From positions 124,001 through 188,000 of the forward strand of contig NZ_VTVE01000002.1 in NCBI RefSeq assembly GCF_010906925.1: DNA of 64,000 nt, read 5' to 3'. The number at the start of each line of letters is the position of its first letter. Within the stretch, counting starts at the first letter, position 1. Below, piece by piece: positions 6,452-14,547 of this stretch. The stretch comes from Pseudobutyrivibrio xylanivorans. GTDB taxonomy: Bacteria > Bacillota > Clostridia > Lachnospirales > Lachnospiraceae. The notes under the pieces are model-generated. The model was not told where the DNA came from. It did no database searches and saw only the letters and a program-made list of their open reading frames with translations. A program made the position numbers and the translations under genes.

Positions 6452-8900
6452 CTGCGTCGCCTTCTCCGAATTCGCCAAGGTGGAAGTCGGCTACGTTTTT
6501 GCAGCGCTTCAGGTATTGGTGGACACCTGCACGAAGTGCTCCGGTTCCTTTACCGTGTACTACCCTAACAGAGGTAAGGTGGCTGATGTAGGCGTCGTCT
6601 AGGTATTTTTCTAGCTTGGCAATGCCCTCATCCACAGTGCATCCAAGGAGATTAATCTCTGGCGAAATAGATGCAGACTTGTTGAATCCTCCGTAGGTCA
6701 TGTTCTTGACTCTAGTGCCCTTCTTTGGCACAAATTTATCTTCCTCTTCTATTAGAACTAAATCTTTGATGTTGACAGTGGACTTCATGATACCCATCTG
6801 GACAGTTACATCCCCCTTAGCATTAGGTGCTGTGCAGACTTGTCCCGTGAGATTCATAGAAAGTACTTTTACCTTGTCTCCAACATGAAGATTGGTAGGT
6901 ACATTGTGGTTTTCTTCCACTTTCTTTTCTTCCTTGGCCTTGCTCTTATTCTTGTTGATATTTTTGCCAAGAGCAGCTCTCTTTGCCTCCATAGCAGAGA
7001 TGTTTCCAGAGCCTTTTCCAAATTTGTTGAAGTCACGAATTGTCTCGTCAGCAATATCTTTTGCCTCTTGCAAAATTGCCGCCGCATCTTCGTGAGCTTG
7101 TCTAATAAGTTCTTCTCTTTGAGATTTGATTTTCTCTTCACGAGCAGTTGCATCCGCCAATTTTTGCTCTGCAGCAGCTAAATCTGATGCAGCTTTTCTT
7201 GCATTTTCTTCCACCTCGTGACGTTTCTGCTCTAAATCTACCATCAAATCTTCGAATGATTTATCATTTTCAGACAATCTACTCTTTGCATCATTAATTA
7301 ACTCACAAGGAATTCCAAGTTTTGTGGAAATAGCAAAAGCATTGGATTTTCCTGGTACACCGATGATAAGTCTGTAAGTTGGGCTTAAAGTTTCAAGAGA
7401 AAACTCACATGAAGCATTCTCTACCCCCTCAGTTGAGAGCGCATATACTTTTAATTCACTGTAGTGAGTGGTAGCCATTGTGCGTACATCAAGTGTGTGC
7501 AGTCTATCCAGTATTGACTGTGCAAGTGCCGCGCCTTCTTTAGGATCTGTACCAGCACATAACTCATCTATTAGAATAAGGAACTGAGGAACCTTCACCT
7601 CAGTCTTTGAACCGTAAAGTACCTTTGAATGCTTAAAGTCCTTTTTATTCTTGGCTATTAATTCTTCTGTTTCGTGAGAGTAGCTTCCACCATTAATAGC
7701 CTCTAAAATGTGGACAATGTTAACCATATGAGACGAGAATGTTGACAGTGACTGCTCGATTGACTGCTCATCACCTATGTCTGCGTATACATCGTCAAAT
7801 ACTGCTACCTGGCTTCTGTCCTTAACTGGAATATGAAGACCTGCCTGCGCCATAAGTGTAAGTAATCCACATGTTTTAAGTGAGACTGTCTTACCACCAG
7901 TATTTGGACCTGTTACCAATAGCAAGTTATACTCGTCTCCAAGCTTTATATCTGTTGTCACTACTTTCTTTGGGTCCAAAAGTGGATGGCGTGCGCCACG
8001 TAAGTTAATGATTCCATCCTCGTTAAACTCTGGACTGCATGCATTTAGCTCAACAGCATAACGTCCCTTAGCAAGGTTAAAGTCTATTTCAGTAAGAAGC
8101 TCAAAGTTACGAATTATTCCCTCTGAAGCATCTGCAATCCTGTTTGATAGATTTGCTAAGATTCTTTCTATCTCATCCTGCTCTCTAACCTGAAGCTCTC
8201 TCATTTCATTGTTCAAATCAACTGCCTGCATAGGCTCAATAAAGAAAGTAGAGCCTGTTGAAGACTGGTCGTGAACCATACCAGGAACTCTTGATTTGTA
8301 ATCAGAACGCACTGGAAGACAATATCTTCCCTGACGCATAGTGACAACTGGCTCCTGAAGATATCCTCTTGTTGTTGAATTATTAAGCAAAGAGTTCATT
8401 ACGCTCTTTATCTTGTCATTTGTGCGCTGCATACCCTTTCTAATGTCATAAAGGGCAGTGCTGGCATCATCTGCAATTGTCTCTTCATCTATGATGCATC
8501 TACGTATTTCATTTAATATAGCTACTTCTGGTGAAAGTCCATTAAAGTAGAAGCTAAGAGCATCCTCCTCTTCTAACTGCTTGCCGTAAGCTGCCACACG
8601 CTTTGTTACCTCTAGCACATTGGCAACAGCTAATATCTCCTCGATTGTAAGAGAAGAGCCCAGCTCAAGTCTCGCAAGTGATGGGCGCAAGTCTGTTGTA
8701 CCGCTAGCACTTACATCTCCCACCTTTATAAGTCTATTAAGGGCACAGGCAGTCTCCTGCTGCATCACCTTAATTTCCTCTATATCATTTATAGGAAGTA
8801 GCTGCTGACATCTGAGTCTTCCTGCCTCACAGGTAGCTTTCTCAGCTAATCGTGCTATTATCTTGTCATATTCAAGTGTTTTTAAAACTTTTAAATTCAT
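6426..8900 (-). CDS. mutS2: MutS2 ATPase/endonuclease with Smr domain
   Basis: An 824-aa MutS2: helical core and clamp (1-300), ATPase with Walker A GPNTGGKT at 331-338 and Walker B LILIDELCAGTDP at 441-453, a long coiled coil (about 520-640, with KAKEEKK-rich linker), and a C-terminal Smr domain (about 750-824) with the HGKGTGALR motif. MutS2 suppresses recombination and, in Bacillus, rescues collided ribosomes (RqcU). It is some 30 residues longer than usual because of an insertion between AINGG and the Walker B strand (about 405-438, lysine-rich). It overlaps the upstream ATPase gene by ATGA. The last codons form one arm of the copy A palindrome. Confidence 0.95.
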   Translation of the reverse strand: MNLKVLKTLEYDKIIARLAEKATCEAGRLRCQQLLPINDIEEIKVMQQETACALNRLIKVGDVSASGTTDLRPSLARLELGSSLTIEEILAVANVLEVTKRVAAYGKQLEEEDALSFYFNGLSPEVAILNEIRRCIIDEETIADDASTALYDIRKGMQRTNDKIKSVMNSLLNNSTTRGYLQEPVVTMRQGRYCLPVRSDYKSRVPGMVHDQSSTGSTFFIEPMQAVDLNNEMRELQVREQDEIERILANLSNRIADASEGIIRNFELLTEIDFNLAKGRYAVELNACSPEFNEDGIINLRGARHPLLDPKKVVTTDIKLGDEYNLLLVTGPNTGGKTVSLKTCGLLTLMAQAGLHIPVKDRSQVAVFDDVYADIGDEQSIEQSLSTFSSHMVNIVHILEAINGGSYSHETEELIAKNKKDFKHSKVLYGSKTEVKVPQFLILIDELCAGTDPKEGAALAQSILDRLHTLDVRTMATTHYSELKVYALSTEGVENASCEFSLETLSPTYRLIIGVPGKSNAFAISTKLGIPCELINDAKSRLSENDKSFEDLMVDLEQKRHEVEENARKAASDLAAAEQKLADATAREEKIKSQREELIRQAHEDAAAILQEAKDIADETIRDFNKFGKGSGNISAMEAKRAALGKNINKNKSKAKEEKKVEENHNVPTNLHVGDKVKVLSMNLTGQVCTAPNAKGDVTVQMGIMKSTVNIKDLVLIEEEDKFVPKKGTRVKNMTYGGFNKSASISPEINLLGCTVDEGIAKLEKYLDDAYISHLTSVRVVHGKGTGALRAGVHQYLKRCKNVADFHLGEFGEGDAGVTIVTFK

Positions 8901-9946
8901 TGTTTTTGTCTAGCCTCCACGTATTCTTTAAATCTTGGCAATCTTACTTTTACTACACCTCGCTCTGATCCATCTAAAATACCTTTTTCTATTAAGCGCT
9001 TACGTGGTTCACTCCATTCACTATGGTTTGTCTTAGTTAATTCAAGTAACTCTGTAGCTGCCATACTTTCTTTTTTTACAATAAAATTCAGATACCACTT
9101 TTCTTTATCCCGAAGTTCACTCCAAATTTTATCATAAACTTTTACTGCAAGGGCTTCATCAACTAAAGCATATACAGATTTTGAAATCTCTTTTTCACCA
9201 GATTCCCACATATATTTTCCAAAAGCCTGATAAGCAAATGCATATCCTTTAGTTTGATTTGCTAATTCCTTAGCAATATCTTCACTTACCCCAAGGGTTT
9301 TCTCGTAATCATCTTCAATTACAATGAGATTCAAAGGCTTCATTTCATATTTTGTAGCTCGAAGAAAGAATGTAAGTCCTTCCGCATTCTCTATACTTTC
9401 AATATCCTCATACAAGCCAGCAGTAATTAGGTATATAGGTAATTCATTCCTAATTAAAATCTGAAACTCCTGTATAAAATCAACCAATTCGTCGGTTTTT
9501 CTGGCTTCATCTATAACTACCAGCACCTTTTTATTTTTCTTCTGAACCTCATTAAGAATGTTTTTTAATATTACATCCATGCTTATAACTGGACTTTTCT
9601 TCTCGATATTAACTCCAATTCCAAAGGCTGATAAATTCAGATTAGCATCTATAAAAGATGTTAAAAATGGCACCTCGCCATATAGATTTGCTACTAACTC
9701 CTTTGAAATATCCGAATTAGATTTTAAATCTACAATTATCCATTTATCATCTTCCTTGAGCTCTCTTTCTATAGCTGTCAAAGTTACAGTTTTTCCTGTC
9801 CCTCTGATACCTGTCAGTTTAAATGCCTGCTCCTCAACCGGTTCGCTATTTAAAATGTCAATAATGTCTTCTATCATCAAACTTCTACTAATATATTGGC
9901 TTGGGATTCTCCCAAAGCTAATACTATAAGGGCTTCTTTTATTCAT
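8897..9946 (-). CDS. AAA+ ATP-binding protein (archaeal-ATPase-like)
   Basis: A 349-aa ATPase with P-loop GIRGTGKT (46-53), Walker B VLVVIDEA (141-148), an arginine-bearing helix near ATKYEMKPL, and a C-terminal winged-helix-like part (about 285-349) ending in RLPRFKEYVEARQ. This resembles the archaeal-ATPase/STAND-like group of orphan ATPases. The start is taken at the ATG of MNKRSPYS; another in-frame ATG seven codons upstream lacks a ribosome-binding site, and AAAGG precedes the chosen one at a rather long distance. Its last four bases overlap mutS2 (ATGA), so the two are co-transcribed. Partner and role are not known; it could be an accessory gene inserted before mutS2. Confidence 0.75.
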   Translation of the reverse strand: MNKRSPYSISFGRIPSQYISRSLMIEDIIDILNSEPVEEQAFKLTGIRGTGKTVTLTAIERELKEDDKWIIVDLKSNSDISKELVANLYGEVPFLTSFIDANLNLSAFGIGVNIEKKSPVISMDVILKNILNEVQKKNKKVLVVIDEARKTDELVDFIQEFQILIRNELPIYLITAGLYEDIESIENAEGLTFFLRATKYEMKPLNLIVIEDDYEKTLGVSEDIAKELANQTKGYAFAYQAFGKYMWESGEKEISKSVYALVDEALAVKVYDKIWSELRDKEKWYLNFIVKKESMAATELLELTKTNHSEWSEPRKRLIEKGILDGSERGVVKVRLPRFKEYVEARQKQ

Positions 9947-9967
9947 ACTATAACATCTGCCTTTCAT

Positions 9968-10033
9968 ATATAAATCTATATAATTATCTATAATCTTATA
10001 TAATTATATATAATCTTCTATAAAACTATTATA
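9968..10033 (-). repeat. AT-rich direct repeats in the leader of the ATPase gene
   Basis: Nearly pure A/T tract in which a 20-mer of the form TATAATTATMTATAATCTTM appears twice in a row, with a third degenerate partner. It lies between the promoter and start codon of the AAA+ gene. Confidence 0.55.
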
Positions 10034-10055
10034 TCGAATATAATTATTATTTCAA
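10028..10055 (-). promoter_or_regulatory. Promoter of the ATPase-mutS2 operon
   Basis: Minus-strand TTGAAA (10050-10055), 16-base spacer, TATAAT (10028-10033). The leader is about 75 bases of A/T-rich repeats. Confidence 0.6.
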
Positions 10056-10113
10056 TTAAAAAGCCATAATTCCTCCTTTATCAACTAAGTCAATAAAGCA
10101 ACGAATTATGGCT
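10056..10113 (-). terminator. Terminator after the cytidylate-kinase-like gene
   Basis: Stem AGCCATAATTC (10062-10072) with GAATTATGGCT (10103-10113), with an inner CTTTAT/ATAAAG pair, followed on the minus strand by TTTTTAATT. Confidence 0.8.
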
Positions 10114-10138
10114 TGAAAACATAATAAAATATAAATAG

Positions 10139-10762
10139 TTATTCTCTATTTTTTATCTCAATATAAGACTTCACGACTTCTATGAGTTTATCATAGTCCA
10201 TCACCCCGGTATCGAGGCAGAAGTCATAATTTCTGGCATCGTTCCAATCTCGGCCAGTGTAATACTTGTAGTAATCAGCACGATGCTTATCGATGGCATG
10301 CATCCTCTTTAAAAGCTCCTCGTCTGTTCCACTTACCTGCTTACGAAGTCTAGCTAAGCAATCTTCTTCAGAAGCATAGAAGAAAAGTGAAAGCACATAA
10401 GGTCTATCCCTAAGAATATAATCAGCGCATCGTCCTACAAAGATACAACTCTGCGTGTTGGCAATTCGCTTGATAACATCTGCCTGAAGCTCAAACAGAT
10501 TGTCATCGGAAGTAAATGCTGCGTACTCAGGTGTAAGTGGCATTCCTTTGTACTTGCCTTTAGTTGAAAGGAAAATCTTACGTACTGTTTCATCCACCTG
10601 GCCAAACAGCTCTTCATTGATTCCACTCTGGTCCGAGGCCATTCGCAGAATCTCTCTGTCGTATACCGGAATCCCCAATTCCTTCGACAGCTTCTTAGCA
10701 AGGGTTAAACCACCAGAACCGTAACTACGCGCAATAGAAATAACTAGCTTCTTCTCCTCCAT
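10139..10762 (-). CDS. Cytidylate kinase-like family protein
   Basis: A 207-aa P-loop kinase of the Cytidylate_kin_2 family: ISIARSYGSGGLTLAKKLSKELGIPVYD at the N-terminus carries the variant P-loop (SYGSGG), then DREIL, a lid region and FVGRCADYIL near 100. The family resembles CMP kinase but lacks proof of its substrate. The ATG chosen is preceded by AAGGGGGGC at a good distance; an upstream in-frame TTG eight codons earlier has no such site. It stands alone between the liv operon and the ATPase-mutS2 operon, with its own terminator. The true phosphate acceptor is unknown. Confidence 0.85.
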   Translation of the reverse strand: MEEKKLVISIARSYGSGGLTLAKKLSKELGIPVYDREILRMASDQSGINEELFGQVDETVRKIFLSTKGKYKGMPLTPEYAAFTSDDNLFELQADVIKRIANTQSCIFVGRCADYILRDRPYVLSLFFYASEEDCLARLRKQVSGTDEELLKRMHAIDKHRADYYKYYTGRDWNDARNYDFCLDTGVMDYDKLIEVVKSYIEIKNRE

Positions 10763-10853
10763 ACTAGCCCCCCTTATTATTTGCAATCCTATAACAATAG
10801 TCTTAGTAACAATCTAATTGCCTCTAAGATATCCCTATATAGAACTGCATATT

Positions 10854-11558
10854 CTACTCGCCCAAGTATGCCTTTTTGATAGAGTCATCATTAAGTAGGT
10901 CTTTAGCATCTCCAGAAAGAACAACATTACCTGTCTCAAGTACATATGCTCTATCTGCAATAGCAAGAGCCTTTTTAGCATTCTGCTCTACCAAAAGTAC
11001 TGTGGTGCCTGCGTCAGAAATAGACTGTATGATTTTAAAAATCTCATCCACATAGATAGGTGAAAGTCCCATTGATGGCTCATCCATAAGTACGATTTTA
11101 GGATTGCTCATAAGGGCACGACCCATTGCAAGCATCTGCTGCTCTCCACCTGAAAGTGTACCAGCCAGCTGATTCTGTCTCTCCTTAAGTCGTGGAAAAC
11201 TCTCGTAAACCTGCTCTAATGTCTTAGCTATTTCTGTCTTGTTACTTCTAGTATAAGCTCCCATTTTCAAGTTTTCAAGCACTGTTAATCCAGGGAAAAC
11301 TCTACGTCCTTCAGGCACATGAGCCATACCCATAGACACTATTTTATGACCTGGAATTGTTGTAATATCAACGTCATTTAAAAGTACTTTACCTGAGTTA
11401 GGAGAAAGCATACCAGAAATAGTCTGAAGTGTTGTTGTCTTACCTGCACCATTGGCGCCTATAAGAGCAATAACCTCACCTTCATTTACCTCAAAGCTGA
11501 TTCCTTTGAGAGCTTGTATAACTCCATAGTTTACAACTAAATTCTCAACCTTTAACAT
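10854..11558 (-). CDS. livF: Branched-chain amino acid ABC transporter ATPase LivF
   Basis: A 234-aa ABC ATPase of the LivF type: Walker A GANGAGKTT (35-43 region), Q-loop, signature LSGGEQQML, Walker B KIVLMDEPSMGLSP and H-loop LLVEQNAKKALAIADRAYVLETG. The ATG is set by GAGG eight bases upstream; the frame stays open for 46 more codons inside livG but those are out of family. It is the last gene of livKHMGF and is expected to pair with LivG as a heterodimeric motor under LivH/LivM. Confidence 0.93.
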   Translation of the reverse strand: MLKVENLVVNYGVIQALKGISFEVNEGEVIALIGANGAGKTTTLQTISGMLSPNSGKVLLNDVDITTIPGHKIVSMGMAHVPEGRRVFPGLTVLENLKMGAYTRSNKTEIAKTLEQVYESFPRLKERQNQLAGTLSGGEQQMLAMGRALMSNPKIVLMDEPSMGLSPIYVDEIFKIIQSISDAGTTVLLVEQNAKKALAIADRAYVLETGNVVLSGDAKDLLNDDSIKKAYLGE

Positions 11559-11577
11559 TTCTAAATCCTCTGTTTTA

Positions 11578-12336
11578 TTATTCTCCAAGATAAGCCTTAA
11601 TAACCTCTGGATCATTAAGTACTGTTGATGTCTCTCCCTGTGAAAGTACACGTCCAAAATTGAGCACTGTAAGCTTCTCACAAATTCCAGATACAAGCTT
11701 CATATCATGCTCAATCAAAAGAATGGTTACACCAAATTCTTTTCTAATAAGAGCTATTGTGTTCATCAAATCCTTGGTCTCATTTGGATTCATACCAGCA
11801 GCTGGCTCATCCAAAAGAAGAAGTGAAGGATTGGTTGCAAGAGCTCTTGCAATCTCAAGCTGACGCTGCTTACCATATGGAAGATTTGAAGCTAAAACAT
11901 CAGCCTCCTTATCAAGACCAAATACAGATAAAATCTCAAGCGCCTTTTTATCCATTTCCTTTTCTACAGAAAAATACTTTGGAAGTCTGAGTATACCTGT
12001 ACCTGTGCCATATTCAAAAGAATTATGAAGTCCAATCTTTACATTATCAAGAACTGACTGGTCTCCAAAAAGTCTAATATTCTGGAATGTTCTAGCAATA
12101 CCTGCCTTGTTAATGTCAGCTGTCTTCTTTCCTGTAATGTCCTTGCCATCAAGGAAAATCTTGCCATCTGTAGGCTTATAAATACCTGTAAGCATATTGA
12201 AAACGGTAGTCTTACCTGCACCATTTGGTCCAATCAAACCGTAAAGCTCGCCCTTTTCAATATTAAGATTAAATTCATCAACTGCTCTAAGTCCACCAAA
12301 GGAAATGCCAAGAGATGATACTTCAAGTAAACTCAT
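11578..12336 (-). CDS. livG: Branched-chain amino acid ABC transporter ATPase LivG
   Basis: A 252-aa ABC ATPase with Walker A GPNGAGKTTVFNMLTG (about 36-51), the LivG-type signature LPYGKQRQLEIARAL, Walker B LLLLDEPAAGMNP and the C-terminal IEHDMKLVSGICEKLTVLNFG. The start codon shares an A with the livM stop (TAATG), so translation is coupled. LivG and LivF differ in signature motif and together energise uptake of Leu/Ile/Val or related amino acids. Confidence 0.94.
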   Translation of the reverse strand: MSLLEVSSLGISFGGLRAVDEFNLNIEKGELYGLIGPNGAGKTTVFNMLTGIYKPTDGKIFLDGKDITGKKTADINKAGIARTFQNIRLFGDQSVLDNVKIGLHNSFEYGTGTGILRLPKYFSVEKEMDKKALEILSVFGLDKEADVLASNLPYGKQRQLEIARALATNPSLLLLDEPAAGMNPNETKDLMNTIALIRKEFGVTILLIEHDMKLVSGICEKLTVLNFGRVLSQGETSTVLNDPEVIKAYLGE

Positions 12337-13412
12337 TACTGCACCTCCTTTTTCTTTTTGCCAAATTTCTGAGTAACAGCAGCTGCTGTAAACCCATGCT
12401 TTTCACGCCATTTTAAAATACCTGGTGCCCAGTTAAATAACATAAGTACAATAAGTACTACAGAATAAATGAGCATACGATAATTCTGCATTCCTCTCAG
12501 AAGCTCTGGGAGCAAATAGAGAACTGCTGTTGCAATGACAGAGCCTCGGAAATTACCGATACCGCCAAGTACAACATATACCAAAATCATGATAGACATG
12601 TTGTAACCAAAAGTATTGGTTGTTGCCTGAAGTGAGCTGATGTTGTGAGCAAAAAGCACACCACCAAGTCCTGCAATTGCTGCTGATAATGTAAATGCTA
12701 TCAGCTTATATTTTGTAATTGGAAGTCCAACTGTCTCAGCTGCAATCTGATTGTCTCGGATAGCCTGCACTGCACGTCCTGTTCTTGAATGTACAAAGTT
12801 GTATGTGAGAATCAAGACAACAATAAGGAGTATCACAGAGATAAGGAATGTAGACTGGCGAGGGGTACCTGTGACGCCCTGAGCACCATTTACAATTACC
12901 TGTCCCCCTGGCTCCATGCCAAGTGAAAGCATATCCTTGATTGAAAGATGAATTCCATTTCCATCAATTCCTACGTAAAGAGTGTTGATTACATTTTTAA
13001 TAATCTCGCCAAATGCAAGAGTTACGATTGCAAGGTAATCTCCACTAAGTCTAAGAACTGGAATAGCAATAAGGAATCCAAACAATGCTGCCATAGCTGT
13101 TCCAATGATAAATGCCAAGATAAAACGTGGTACATCTGGAATAGTGTTCATAAATACCTTTGAGAAAAATGCTGATGTAAATGCACCAACGCACATAAAT
13201 CCTGCATGTCCAAGTGATAATTCTCCAAGATATCCAACACAGAGATTAAGTCCTACTGCAACAAGTGAGAAGGCACATACAGGAACCATAAGTCCTCCCA
13301 TAAGAGAGCTAAGATTGCCTGTGGCTTCCATGATTGTTACCACTAAATATAAAACAATGATTATACCGATTGTTGTAAGTAATTTTTGTGTAGATTTATT
13401 AAGATTTTTCAT
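12336..13412 (-). CDS. livM: Branched-chain amino acid ABC transporter permease LivM
   Basis: A 358-aa permease with about nine to ten transmembrane helices and the family segments VGLNLCVGYLGELSLGHAGF and GLGGVLFAHNISSLQ. ATG chosen because AGGTGG lies five bases before it; a GTG three codons upstream is part of that ribosome-binding site. It follows livH by 9 bases and ends in a TAATG overlap with livG. Confidence 0.93.
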   Translation of the reverse strand: MKNLNKSTQKLLTTIGIIIVLYLVVTIMEATGNLSSLMGGLMVPVCAFSLVAVGLNLCVGYLGELSLGHAGFMCVGAFTSAFFSKVFMNTIPDVPRFILAFIIGTAMAALFGFLIAIPVLRLSGDYLAIVTLAFGEIIKNVINTLYVGIDGNGIHLSIKDMLSLGMEPGGQVIVNGAQGVTGTPRQSTFLISVILLIVVLILTYNFVHSRTGRAVQAIRDNQIAAETVGLPITKYKLIAFTLSAAIAGLGGVLFAHNISSLQATTNTFGYNMSIMILVYVVLGGIGNFRGSVIATAVLYLLPELLRGMQNYRMLIYSVVLIVLMLFNWAPGILKWREKHGFTAAAVTQKFGKKKKEVQ

Positions 13413-13421
13413 AGCTGCCAC

Positions 13422-14303
13422 CTACACTTTCTCTTTTGTTTGCTTGCCAAGAATTCCTGTAGGTTTAACAAGCAACACTATAATAAGTACTGCAAATACG
13501 ATAGCATCAGCAAGCTGACTTGAGATGTATGCCTTTGCAAGATTTTCAATAATACCAAGTAAAAGTCCACCAATCAATGCTCCTGGAATAGAACCAATTC
13601 CTCCAAATACCGCAGCGGTAAATGCCTTGATACCTGGCATAGAGCCTGTGTATGGTGTAAGAACTGGATAAGAACTGCAAAGCAATGCACCAGCAATGGC
13701 TGCAAGTCCTGAACCAATTGCAAATGTAAGGGAAATAGTTCCGTTTACATTGATTCCCATAAGTGTGGCTGCATCTCTATCCTCTGATACAGCTCTCATA
13801 GCCTGACCTGGCTTTGTATTCTTAACAAACCACATCAAAGCTACCATGATAATTAAACATGTAATAATAGTAATGATAGTAACACCTGTGATTTTAAGCT
13901 GTCCGCCTGCAAGTGTAATACCCTGCCATGTGATTACTGAAGTAAACGAAATAGGATTAGAGCCAAAAATCAACAGCGCCATATTCTGCAAGAAGTAGCT
14001 GACGCCGATTGCTGTAATCAGTACCGCTAGGTTTGTTGCCTTTCTAAGTGGCTTGTATGCCACCTTTTCTATAAGCATTCCAAGAGCTGTACAGCAAATG
14101 ATTGAAATCACTATTGAGACCACTACTGGCATTCCAGAACCTGTCATTGTCATGAATACCAAATAAGCTCCAATCATGATTACATCACCATGGGCAAAGT
14201 TAAGCATCTTAGCAATACCATAAACCATGGTATATCCCAAGGCAATAATCGCGTATACACTTCCTAAGCTTAAGCCGTTAATCAAATAGGTTAAAAATCC
14301 CAT
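13422..14303 (-). CDS. livH: Branched-chain amino acid ABC transporter permease LivH
   Basis: A 293-aa permease with about eight transmembrane helices; NGLSLGSVYAIIALGYTMVYG and MLNFAHGDVIMIGAY near the N-terminus are diagnostic for LivH. AAGGAAG precedes the ATG. It is separated from livK by 244 bases that hold two stem structures, unlike the tight spacing of the rest of the operon, so livHMGF may be expressed at a different level from livK. Confidence 0.93.
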   Translation of the reverse strand: MGFLTYLINGLSLGSVYAIIALGYTMVYGIAKMLNFAHGDVIMIGAYLVFMTMTGSGMPVVVSIVISIICCTALGMLIEKVAYKPLRKATNLAVLITAIGVSYFLQNMALLIFGSNPISFTSVITWQGITLAGGQLKITGVTIITIITCLIIMVALMWFVKNTKPGQAMRAVSEDRDAATLMGINVNGTISLTFAIGSGLAAIAGALLCSSYPVLTPYTGSMPGIKAFTAAVFGGIGSIPGALIGGLLLGIIENLAKAYISSQLADAIVFAVLIIVLLVKPTGILGKQTKEKV

Positions 14304-14336
14304 AACCTAAACTTCCTTTCAAAAAAAATTAAATAC

Positions 14337-14383
14337 GATGCAAAGCCATGCTACGTCTATTTCGTAGTCATCAGCCTGCATCG
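14337..14383. other. Stem-loop upstream of livH
   Basis: CGATGCA (14337-14343) pairs with TGCATCG (14377-14383), enclosing a second perfect hairpin CTACG...CGTAG (14351-14355 with 14363-14367). It lies 34 bases before the livH start. It has no strong U-run, so an RNA-processing or stability element is more likely than a terminator. Confidence 0.45.
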
Positions 14384-14406
14384 CCTTTGATACAGTATAA
14401 TATTCA

Positions 14407-14539
14407 GTCGGTAGTTCACAAAATAATTTTTCGTAGCTATCAAGCTCTAAGTGTTGCTGCAGTTCACATGTAGTGAACGGAAGCAATATCTTAGGCTTGA
14501 GAGCGTAACGGAATAATTATATTTGTGAACGTAACCGAC
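14407..14539. repeat. Long stem repeat, family 1, copy B
   Basis: A 133-bp nested stem between livK and livH. GTCGGT (14407-14412) pairs with ACCGAC (14534-14539), GTTCACAAA (14414-14422) with TTTGTGAAC (14522-14530), and the core CAAGCTCTAAGTGTTGCT (14441-14458) with 14480-14503; the tip carries GTTCAC...GTGAAC (14462-14479). The core shares sequence with copies A and C. It has no U-run on the liv strand. Confidence 0.75.
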
Positions 14540-14547
14540 CTACTTGG

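Noticed and set aside
9968-10033. Possible CRISPR-like repeats
   Set aside because: The A/T-only repeats are adjacent with no spacers and there are no cas genes.
13105-13518. Plus-strand frame of 137 codons
   Set aside because: It is antisense to livM and livH and has no supporting signals.
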